A stretch of 64,000 bases of DNA from Sialis fuliginosa (taxonomy: Eukaryota; Arthropoda; Insecta; Megaloptera; Sialidae): positions 12,648,001-12,712,000 of the forward strand of contig OY540810.1 in the NCBI GenBank assembly GCA_961205875.1, in the 5' to 3' direction. This document shows positions 23,914 through 34,500 of this stretch, in pieces. The notes below the pieces were generated by a model. The model saw only the letters and a program-made list of their open reading frames with translations, had not been told where the DNA came from and did not search any database. The first letter of the stretch is position 1, and every line of letters begins with the position of its first letter. The position numbers and the translations under genes were made by a program.

Positions 23914-26900
23914 ATGAGTGAATTTATCGTTGTGCAAGGTATATTGTAAATCATATGTATTTAATGTACTAATAATAAATTATAATAATTATTTTTGCAG
24001 TTGGACAATGTGGGAATCAAATTGGAGAAGAATTTTGGGCACAGGCGTATAAAGAAATATTACAAAATGGAAAAAAAATTCCAAACAGTTTTTTCAATAC
24101 TACCAAAACAAATGTCGAAGCTAGAGTAATTACTTATCACGTATTAAAAACATTATTCATTTTTTAATTTAATTACATATTTCAGGCGATACTTATTGAT
24201 ATGGAAGACAGTGTAGTGTCTCGCTTTCATTCTGGTTCATTACGAAATCTATTTAAAAATAACTGCATAATTTCTAATTATCCAGGATCAGGGAACAACT
24301 GGGCCGAAGGACATTTATTTCATGCTGTTAATTATAAAGATCAAATATTCAATGTTATTAGAAACGCAGTTGAAAAATGCAGTTACTTACAAGGGTTTTT
24401 ACTTTTATTTTCTGTTTCTGGTGGTACAGGATCTGGATTAGGAACTGCAATAGTTAAAGGTTTAGAAGAACATTATCCTAATGTAGAACGGTACGTAAAA
24501 AAATATCAAATTCAGCAGATCTAGTCCACAATAAATGATTTTTGCTGCTTATTTTTGTGTAAGCTGTCAGTTAAAATTCAAGTTTTTACAGATTTGTTTG
24601 TCCCGTCTATTCTTCTGGGACTGAAGATGTCATTACTGCTCCTTATAATGTAGCGTTGTCTACTCAAGTGTTAATAGAACATAGCTCGTGCGTAATTCCA
24701 ATAGAAAATAAGTCTCTTTTAAATATAATCGATTCACAAAAATGTAAAAAGCGTCAAGTACACAAATCAGTATTTGTTAACACAACGCCGTTTCAAGAAA
24801 TGAATAATATTATTGCTAATATGTTACTAAGTTTAACGAGGTATGGTTTATTGAATGTTGATTCTTGATTTTTGGTAAATAATTCTACTAGTCTTAACTT
24901 TTAAGAGGTCTGTATAAGCTCGGGGCACAAAAAACAGGTCAATTTTCAATATTTTTTTCTGATGAGAGTATTGAGATGACGAGGTCAGGATTTTATAAAC
25001 AATTAGTACATAGTTTTGCCAAGTTCGAGTTTTTTTTTTTATTAAAAAATATTGATAAACAATTAATAAAAATTATAAAAAAAAAACACTAATCATTTAT
25101 TATTAACTATACTATAATAATATATAATATATATAATATAAACAATACTCTGTCCGAATTTGAACTGAATCGGACAAATAGATATTGAGATATGACTTTT
25201 ACCGTTTTATAAAACATACTTTCAAGATAAACGCAAAAGTAATGGGATTCTAATACACTTTACTATTTATACTGGGCGATGTGGCACTTCACAAAAATTT
25301 TCATAACTTGGTCAATTTTAGACATTTTTGCAAAATTGTTGTGCAAATCAAAGTTAATATGCAGACCCCTTAAATGCCCATTGCCCCATACTTACGTCAA
25401 AGTCTGGGAAAAATGATTAGATTCAATTTTATTTTACATATCAGTAACAAAAAAATATTTGTAGCTGTAATTGAATAAATTACTGTATCCAGAAATCTAA
25501 AATCATCACATTTGATTATAATTTTAATTAAAGAACACTTTAAACGTTTCTGTAGTGGATCTCGTTTTTCAGGAGAACTAAATATCGATATGAGCGATCT
25601 ATGTACTAATCTCATTCCATTTTCACAAATGAATTTCTTATGTGCCAGTTATAGCCCAATTCAGTTACTTGAATTCGGAACTCAGAAGTGGAATTCTATA
25701 TTAAAGTAAGTTAACTAAATAAATAACCGTATCAGAAATGATTAGATTCTAATTTCTAAAAGCCGAAATAATTAAGTTCTAATCTTTCAAATCAAAAATA
25801 ATTCGATTCTAATGTTGAAACCATATTTAAAATAATTATTTTGAATAGTTCTCTGCTCATTGCTTGAGCCAAGCGATACATTAAACTGCAAGCAAAACAA
25901 TTACTAATTGTAAGTAATAAAAATCCATATCTGGAACTATCCTAAATAATATACAAAATTGGACCAAAACCAAGAAGAAGAAATATCCTTATCTGTAACT
26001 GATATGTTATATCCCTAACAAACACACCAGGCTAGATATTTCCAACATCTATCCTGGATTGACACAAGCGCTTGAGCTGTTTACATGTAATTAGAAGTAA
26101 TAACATCCAAAGTAACAAGTCCGTGGAGAAAAATGAAATGCGTTCACAGAAGAAACACAATTAGACAGTGGTGGGGGGCGCTACTAGTTTAAAAAATAGA
26201 ACCCCGTCCTATTAAACTATCCTGGCTTGAGATGCTAGCTTACTAACTTCTTCACTAGCTTAAAAACGAAGCTAGTTATAGTTTACATGGGACTAGAGTT
26301 ACTAGCTTGCTAAACTAGCCTCGTGTAGGTAGGGCATAACATACAGTACATTTGGAACCATCTGTTTTCTGATTGACAAATTATATCTCTTATGCTGTGT
26401 TTAGACCAAAAAAAATAAAATAGCATCACGGTGTTTGAAAACACATCGTATTTAAAAATGCATAGGATTTATTGCACTTTTGTCAAAAAGACACGATATT
26501 GCTGTTTTGTTTTTTCGGTCTAAACACGGCATTAGATTATGAAAGACTATGAACACGTCATAACAACCTTAGACAAAGAAAGATATAGGACTAATAACAC
26601 ATTACCTAGCGTTGTTATCATATCACTCTATGAGTCATTGGCTTATCATTTGGATTTTAAAATAAATATCAATTGTTATGAATTATAAAATTAATTAATA
26701 ATAAATGTTTTAACAAATAAACGTCTATTTGGAGCATACATACCAAATTCAATTGTTATTTAAAGCATATTTGTATATTATAAATTTTCAACTGACGTCT
26801 CTGGGATAATTGCATAGAAATGACGAAAGTGACATTTAATTAAAGATGGCCGCCATAAACTTTTGGTAACAGTTTCATATACGGACTAGCATTGGTTGTT

Positions 26901-28926
26901 ATGCATCCATAGTCTTTCCTAATCTAGATAACAACCAATGCTAGCCCGTATATGAAACTATTACTAAAACTTGAGGGCAGCCATCTTTTTTTAAATGTCA
27001 CTTTCGTCATTTCTATGAATATATCCCAGTGTTTGTGCATTCCCAATATCCCTTTACACAACAAGTGCATACATCTGCGTAGGTCAAGTGACCATTAGGA
27101 ATTTTTTTTGATAGTACAACGTACAAAAATGCATCTGATTTTTGAAATACTAAATATCTTTATGCAGAGGCGTATCAAGCAATATGGTAACAATGCTAGA
27201 TAATGTGTTATTAGTCTTATATCTTTCTTTGTCTAATTGTAAGCTATAACTAGTAGTTCTTATATTTGCTAAAATTGTACAGTATAGGACACTAAAACAC
27301 AAAGTATCACTCACACTTGACAAATGTTTTATCGGTGTGCATTTGTTCTTTTAGCAACGATGACTACTTCAACGAAATACTTTCAAAAAACAACCAGTTA
27401 ATAAACATAGACCCATTCGGTAAGATCATTTAGAAACTAGAATTATTAACTTTAATTTTGAATGACATAAAATAACAATTGTAATTTTATTATTTGAAGG
27501 TGTCAAATCAATATTGTTAGCAGGCGTTATAGGATGCAGAGGAAATATTACTGTATCAGAAATAAGGCGGTTTATAGATAAAATTCAAACTCGTTGCAAG
27601 TTTACTTCGTGGAGTGAAAACACAATGAAATATGGATTGTGTTCTGTTCCCCCTGTTTCTATGAAAAGTTCTGTTATGGGAATATTTAATACATCGTCTA
27701 TGCATTCGTTTTTTAACTACCATAAAGAACAATTTAATAGATTGTTTAGAAAAAAGGTTAGTATAATAAATGTGAGTTAAGAGAGAAGATCCGTTTATAA
27801 CTTTTTTTTGCAGAAACATGTGTAGAATATCATTCTAAAATGTTAGCCAAATTCGCAGTCCTTCCGAAATTATAGCTACTGCCCTAACGGTTTTGATCAT
27901 ACACGGTTTACACGCGGTATACACGCTGATTATTGCGCTTTTATGGGGTGTAGTCACCGTGTATATGACGTATCCTTGGGAATTTTTTATACGGCGTTTA
28001 TGCGATGTATACACGCCGTTTACATGGTGATTATTCCGAATGTATCGCGTTTTCATACGTGTAACTTATAGAATTTACACGCAGTTTACACAGTGATTAT
28101 TCGAATGTATCGCGTTTTCATACGTGTAGTAGACGTGTAACTAATAGAATTTACACAGTGATTACGTCGAATAAACCGTGTATGTTAACAGTATTTATAC
28201 TTACAGCCCTACTTTTCGTTTAAAAAAACAAGTAACATTTATAGCCTTTATAAAAACCACAAACATGATTCCCTAGCGAGAGGTAACTTGCGGTTTGTGT
28301 TTTTTATAGCGTATAAACTTCGCATATACACCGAATTTACACGAAGAATAACTTCTTGGTATACCCAGTACATTGTGTTTTTACCGAGTTTTTACTCAGT
28401 GTTTACACGCGTAAACACTGTATAACACAAGTGTTTACTCAGAGTTTACTGCGTATGAATCGCGTGTATACCGCACTATACACAGTGTAACGCGCGTATA
28501 TAATTTTCCCAAGCACACGCCGTATACCGGGTGTTTACACGGTTGTTACACAGACTTTATGCGCATACAGCATTTACACGCCATATACTGTGTGTATACT
28601 GCGCGTATACATACAGTATACGCGTGTACCCGAATCCGTTAGGGTGAGTTATCAACTCTACCATTTGAATCTTAAAACTTTTGAACACGTTTTTCTGAAA
28701 ACCACTTTTCGTGAACTTCGTACAAGATAACTCAAAAACTGTTTGATCGATCATTTTAAAGTTTTGCAAATTATTCTAGGCATACACACATCATTATACA
28801 AATGTAAATGGTTTCGAGGACTCATTTTTCATTGAATGTGAAGAAACAATCAGCAATACTGAATTTCTTTATTTAGATACAGAATCTCAGGAAACTATAT
28901 CAGTGCCAAGATTAAATTTAATATAA
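23914..28926 (+). CDS. TUBE1: Epsilon-tubulin
   Basis: Eight exons: 23914-23938, 24001-24125, 24186-24490, 24592-24840, 25556-25705, 27355-27419, 27500-27756 and 28780-28926, total 1323 bases, 440 residues, all GT-AG and in phase. The start MSEFIVVQVGQCGNQIG has the tubulin N-terminal nucleotide loop. LIDMEDSVV, GSGNNWAEGH and the glycine-rich GTP loop SGGTGSGLG (about 128-136) follow. DVITAPYN, TSGSRFSGELNIDM and SVPPVS agree with remembered vertebrate epsilon-tubulin rather than alpha, beta or gamma. Vertebrate members are about 475 residues; the central insert is shorter here. Epsilon-tubulin acts at the centriole, with delta-tubulin, in formation or stability of triplet microtubules. The stop lies about 115 bases from the convergent CHMP5 stop. 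Introns 5 and 7 are filled with repeats. Confidence 0.93.
25735..25822 (+). repeat. Three imperfect tandem units in epsilon-tubulin intron 5
   Basis: AATGATTAGATTCTAATTTC, AATAATTAAGTTCTAATCTT and AATAATTCGATTCTAATGTT follow one another with a spacing of about 30-35 bases, near the exon 5 donor. Confidence 0.6.
26390..26535. mobile_element. MITE with TGCTGTGTTTAGACC ends
   Basis: TGCTGTGTTTAGACC (about 26393) is inverted as GGTCTAAACACGGCA (ending about 26532). It lies within epsilon-tubulin intron 5 and has no coding sequence. Confidence 0.65.
26568..27238. mobile_element. Nested inverted-repeat element in epsilon-tubulin intron 5
   Basis: The outer arms (26568-26615 and 27190-27238) share GACAAAGAAAGATATAG and TAATAACACATTA in reverse complement. 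An inner hairpin (about 26805-27035) has its own arms: GAAATGACGAAAGTGACATT, AAGATGGC and TATACGGACTAGCATTGG. Either a smaller element sits in a larger one, or one foldback has lost arm symmetry in between. Confidence 0.7.
27880..28640. repeat. Self-similar TATACGC/GTTTACAC tract in epsilon-tubulin intron 7
   Basis: About 750 bases built almost wholly from variants of TACACGC, GTATAC, GTTTACAC and CGTGTA in both orientations, such as TTTACACGCAGTTTACAC and GTATACACGCCG. TCGAATGTATCGCGTTTTC recurs in close variants at 28036-28058 and 28103-28125. The tract is CpG-richer than its surroundings and is dominated by alternating purine-pyrimidine steps. No fixed period is visible. Confidence 0.75.
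28645..28779 (-). repeat. Repeat fragment abutting the last epsilon-tubulin exon
   Basis: Inverted copy of 17195-17480. It runs to AAAGTTTTGCAAATTATT, directly before the CTAG acceptor of exon 8 (28780), so the splice acceptor region may be element-derived. Confidence 0.55.
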
Positions 28927-29040
28927 AAAATAACATTGTTTTATAATTTATTAAATTTATAAAGTTTTTTACATTTAGATATATTATATTTAACTAATAA
29001 TTATTAAAGCGAAAAATATAAATGGTTAATTAAGCACTTT

Positions 29041-30240
29041 TCACATTTTATTTATTTGCGGCAATCCAAATTCATCCACCAGAACACCATCCTGAAAGAA
29101 ATAATCATTATTTGTCTTTCTTTTAACCCTTTATATTACAAGAAAATTTTGAAGTATTCTCCCTCTGGAAGAGGAACAATAAAAAATCAGTTTTTATCGG
29201 CTTTCTATAAACTTTATGACAAAAATAGTTGTATACAAAATGAAAACTAATTAAACTTTCTACAGAAAACATTCCATATATATTTTTCTTCAGATTTATA
29301 CTTTACCGAATAACGACTCTAAATTGAACAAAATTGAAAGTTTATTTGAATAAAAATACGGTCATTATTTGCTGAAGTGCAAATCTGACAAAAAATATGT
29401 ATAGATCCTTTTCTGTAGAGAATTTAATTAGCTTTCATTTTGTATATAACTATTTTTGCTGTAAACTTTAAAAAAATCGGTGTAAACTGATTTTTAGTAC
29501 TTACTTTATTTCTAGTACCCTCAGGAGCTCCAGGGTCTTTACTTGGTGCTTCTGGTGCTTTTATCACATCATCTAAATAACTCGCATCATCATCAAGAGC
29601 TATTTCATCTCCTAGTGCGTCGAGTTCTGCTGCTAGTTCATCATCGTCAATTTCTGGCATACCGTAACTTCTTCCCAAAGCCTCTTGTACTTCGTCAGCT
29701 TGTTCTAACAAATCAGCCATATCATCTTGAGTATCCTAAAAAACATTCCACCCATGTAATACATTTTAAAAGTAATAACTTTGACACATACTTCAATATC
29801 ATCGATATTTATTTTTTTAAATTCTTTCTTCATGGCTTTAGCTCCGTCTTTCATAGCAGCGACAGTTGCGTGAGTATCTTTTAATGATTGGTAAGCATAA
29901 TTAGCTTGTTCCATATTAAATGCTTGTGTGCGTAAGTTATCTACTTGTTGTTCGTACATTTTTTTCTGTTTTAAAACTCGCATCGCTTTTGCTTTAACAG
30001 AATTTTTCGCAGGGCCTTCTCTCATTTTAGCCATTTGCTCTTTGTATTTTCGTAATTCTGTTTCAAGACGAGCAATCTTTTTATCGATTTCATCTGCTCT
30101 ACTGTCTACCTGCAGGAAGATTAGTCATCGGTTAATTAATTTATAACAAGTATAATGAAGTTAATTATTACCCCTGTTATACAATCATTTATATTTGGAG
30201 GTGGTGCTTTTTCTTTTCCTTTTCCAAATAAACGATTCAT
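29041..30240 (-). CDS. CHMP5: Charged multivesicular body protein 5 (VPS60 family, ESCRT-III)
   Basis: Four minus-strand exons: 30240-30172, 30109-29792, 29735-29505 and 29091-29041, total 669 bases, 222 residues, all phase 0 [23 protein letters not shown] at the start, [39 protein letters not shown] and [14 protein letters not shown] form the basic helical half. [28 protein letters not shown] and the acidic tail ending [13 protein letters not shown] are the CHMP5 signature. Human CHMP5 is 219 residues. It is an accessory ESCRT-III subunit that binds LIP5/VTA1 through its C-terminal tail and tunes VPS4 action in endosomal sorting. It is head to head with ATIC (1.34 kb between starts) and converges with epsilon-tubulin. 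Confidence 0.96.
29182..29495. repeat. Inverted duplication within CHMP5 intron 3
   Basis: The plus-strand segment 29182-29269 (AAAAATCAGTTT, GTATACAAAATGAAAACT, TTTCTACAGAAAA) is repeated in reverse complement at 29409-29495, just downstream of the exon 3 donor. Weaker similarity may extend into the exon 3 end. The pair would form a hairpin with arms of about 85 bases in the pre-mRNA. Confidence 0.65.
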
Positions 30241-30407
30241 ATTGCTAAAATACTTTTATTTCAAACAAAAACAACAACAAATTTTGATTTGTTATATACT
30301 GTCAAAAAATAAAGTGACAGAATGGTTCGTATGGCGATTATTAGTTTCAGAAAACTATTTATCCAACTGTTAAAAATAAAAGTTCTTATAATATTTCTGC
30401 TCCAAAG

Positions 30408-31088
30408 CAGTGGCGCCGGAACCATTTTTTTCTGGGGGGAGGGGGGCAGTACGAACCTCAAAATATAAGTTGATCTAATTTTATTTCGCGTTCTTAAAAT
30501 TGAAAATTGAAAAACACGTACTAACAAGAAAAACGTCCTTACGAAATATTTTAACATGGGGTCTTATGGAAGAATGCCGAGACCTAAAAAAAAAAAAGTA
30601 CTATAACTATTCTGTGGTATGTACTAACGAGGTTTCTCTGTACCCACTTTTTATTTTTATTTTTCTTTCATTTTTTATAATTTTTTTGTGAACTTTAACA
30701 TAAGTTTACAAAAATTAAAGAATTTTTAAAAGTAAAAAATTATAGAAAACATATTATTGCACGTCGCTTCAAACCCGCCTTAAAAAACAGGATCAAAATT
30801 TTGAGGGGGCAAAAAGTAGTCATTGCCCCCCCCCCCATTCAGGGCAGTGCCCCGGGGCCCCGAGCATAGGAGGGGGCCGCAGCAGCGTAAAAATTGGAGT
30901 CAGCAAGAATTAGGGAAAAAAAGAGAAAAAAGGTACATAATTAAAATTAGTAATACGTGTAAAATTCACAAGTTGGCAACGAAAAAAAAGGTGTAAAATT
31001 TTTATATTTTGCATAACTGGGGGCCCCTCGGTCACTTGACAATTTAGGAGGGAAACCGCTCACTTACCCCTTATTTCCGGCGCCACTG
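30408..31088. mobile_element. CAGTGGCGCCGGA element between CHMP5 and ATIC
   Basis: CAGTGGCGCCGGA (30408-30420) and its inverse TTCCGGCGCCACTG (ending 31088) bound 681 bases with G-runs and C-runs (30437-30447, 30826-30835). Inner sequence at 30760-30835 matches 7260-7375 inverted. It is non-autonomous. A second C-rich fragment with CACCCCCGGCGAAAAC follows at 31100-31230. Confidence 0.65.
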
Positions 31089-31582
31089 GGGCAGAAACGT
31101 AACTAGAGGCTGCTGCACCCCCGGCGAAAACTGAAAAAAGCACCCTACCTGGTGTTTTCGCCGTCATATAGGTTTTCATGCTTTTTACAGCTCTTTTACC
31201 CCCATTTTGCCACCCTTTGTAGGGCATGAACAACTTTACTAAACAAGTGTAAAGTTCAATGGTAAAGTTTATCCAGTTATATTACGAGATCAGTGGCACA
31301 AATCATCAGTGGTTTAGTTCGATTTGTTGAATTGTTATCACGTGGTAAAACCAAAAATTAAACCGGCTTCGCTATTCTTGTGTTTCCTTTTGCATTCAGG
31401 AGTTATTTAACTTATTTTTTTTAACTAACTTGTTCTATAAGCGGCAATTTATCAATTTAACCTTGAACTACAGATACCAATATAGGTATATAATTATCTA
31501 TAACTAAGTATAACTTGCAGAACGTATCTGAATTGATTTTGTGATAGGTACATGTTCTGCTCTTGTAACTAATTCCAACAAT

Positions 31583-34500
31583 ATGACATCAAGTGGTAAA
31601 TTAGGTAAGCATTTTAATTTACTTTATTTAATTATAATTCAGTTTTTTAATCATTTTGGTATTGTTACGCAGCGCTTCTTAGCGTATCAGATAAAACTGG
31701 GCTCATTCCGTTAGCCAAGAGTTTGAGCAGTTTAGGTTTGGAGTTAGTTGCAAGTGGTGGTACAGCTAAATCTCTTCGGGATGCAGGTTTGTCTGTCAAA
31801 GATGTTGCAGACATTACGGGTGCCCAAGAAATGTTGGGTGGTCGAGTCAAAACATTGCATCCAGCTATACATGGCGGTATTTTGGCAAGGTAATTTTTTT
31901 GCAGTAAAATTGTTGAGTTGATGAAACTTTTGCTTGTCAATCCAATTCAGAATAAGGTTAATACGAAGAATATGGATGTTCCCTGTCAGATTTGTCAAAT
32001 ATTTTTATATTATATCGGCCATTTTAGTAAATTTTAAAAAAAATCCAGATTTATACATGTTAATTGCAAAAGTTATAGAGCCCATATTTTTTAAACATGA
32101 TTTTTATATTAGTTAATATGCTACACTATCAGATCAAAATAAAATTTATGAATAACAAAAACAAAAAATGGCTGCAGTTTAACATTTAAAAACTTGTAAA
32201 ACTTTGATAAAATTATTTCTTTAAAAAAATATTTTATAAAATCTAGTATACTTACAGATGTTCAGATGGTTTTAAAAACTGCTCTATTTTATACCCTTTC
32301 GAAAAACCTATTATAATACCTACATAAATTGGCTATTTTTGTTTAAAAAACTTACATTTATCCCAGAATAAGTAATATTTTTACAGTGATTCGATCGTAG
32401 TATGCTATTCTAAATGTCATTCAAAACGTAATACTTTTCAAATATTTTTTTATACTCAATGGACAAGATCATCCTTTGCACAGGAGTAGATGTCACACTG
32501 TCCAATGTGTATAAAAAATGTTTGAAAAGTATCGCATCACATATATGATACTACGATCGACTCGCTGTAAAATTGTAAAAATCTTACTTATTCTGGGATA
32601 AATGTTTTTTTAACAAAAATAGCTAATTCATGTAGGTATTATGGTAGGTTTTTCGAAAGGGTATAAAATAGAGCAGTTTTTAAAACTATTTTATAAAATC
32701 TGTACGTGTACTAGATTTTATAAAATAATTTTTTAAAGAAATAATTTGATCAAAGTTTTACAAGTTTTTAAATGTTAAACTGCAGCCATTTTTTGTTTTT
32801 GTTATTCATAAATTTTATTTTGATCTGATAGTGTAGCATAAACATATAACTAATATAAAAATCATGTTTAAAAAATATGGGCTCTATAACTTTTAAAGTT
32901 ATTTTTTCTGGATATATATTTTATGAAAAAAAACCTGGATAAACTTATTTATAATTTAGTATAGTGTCATCAAAATATATAAATAAACTAATAAAAAGTT
33001 TCATAATAGTTTATATTTGTAGTTGTTTTTGTTTTAATTAAAATAACATATGTTATTGTTTGTTAACTATTTTAAAATTATAATGATGTAAACACATTAA
33101 ATAATAACAATTAATTAATAGATAACCATGTGCACTATTTCATTCCTTAGTTGTTTACTTCAGTTAACAACTAGATAACATTTATAATTACATTTAATAA
33201 CTGATTAATTGTGTCATATTTTTTAATTTTATTAATAATTTTTCCGATTTCTGGATAATTTTTGTATAAAATATATTCTTTGCTCAAGAATTGACATTTG
33301 AAATTTAACGTATTACTATCATACTTAAGAGTTCATACTTTCCGAAAAATAAAAAATGATTTTTTTCAATTCTCAAAAAAATAAACTAGCCAAATAATTC
33401 ATAATATAAAGAGAGAATGACTAACTCATTAATGCACCCCCCCCCCCCCCCCTACAACCTACAAACATGAAATTTTAAGGATGTCTTTTTTTATGACGTA
33501 AGAACCCACTAAGAAGGAAGTTCAATCCCTAAAGAGGGAAAAGGGGTTATTAAACATAAATGCTTATTATTTATTGGAAGTTGAATATCAGGCAAAATAA
33601 CAATTCTATTAAAATAAAATTACACATGCATCGCGATTTTTCTAAAGACCAGTATTAAATTTTTAAATTATATAAAAGTTTATAAAAACAAATACAAAAT
33701 AACTGAATGAAAAAAAAGTGCTATAAACATGCATTCTCTACCTTGAATAAAAAATTAACACTAGCTAAAACTTAAAGGCACTATTAAAATTCTAAATAAA
33801 CATGATTTTCTTTAAAGGTTAATACCATCTGATCAAGCCGATTTGGCTGCACTCAAATACGATATGATAAGAATCGTAATTTGCAACTTGTACCCGTTTG
33901 TTGAAACTGTATCAAAACCTAATGTAAAGATAGAGGATGCAGTTGAACAAATAGATATCGGCGGTGTTGCATTACTAAGGGCCGCTGCAAAGAATCACGC
34001 AAGAGTTACAGTTGTCTGTGATCCAAACGATTACGCTCAAATCATAAAAGAAATGGAATCTTCTACGTTGAAAGATACATCTTTGGAAACAAGGTTTGTA
34101 ACTAATTTATTCATACTAATATTATAAATGCGAATGTGTGTCTGTCTGTCTCTATATCTATAATTCTCTCTGTCCATCTGTTTGTCTGTCTGTCTGTCTG
34201 ATTTTTTATACAAGAATTTAATATGGAGATCTTAAAAAATCAAAAAACTGAGATTTTTTGTACTTTTTAGTAAACTTGCAGTAATTAATTAACTATCCAA
34301 AGTGTGTATATCTGTCTGTTTGCAAACTGCTGAACTGATTTTGATGAAATTTGGCAGCGAGATAGCTTGTATCCTGAGGAAGGACATAGGCTACTTTGTA
34401 TCCTGAAAAATTTATTAATTATACAATTACTTTTAGATAGAAAAATGGGTGTGTGACATTTGTACGCGCGATCTGTTTTATCGATTATCATAAACAGAAA

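Noticed and set aside
29543-29884. 113-codon plus-strand frame opposite CHMP5
   Set aside because: Shadow of CHMP5 exons 2-3 on the other strand; the minus-strand reading has family motifs and correct splice sites.
30155-30691. Several frames of 60-98 codons around the CHMP5 start and the CHMP5-ATIC interval
   Set aside because: They overlap CHMP5 exon 1, AT-rich flank or a transposon and contain no recognisable domain.
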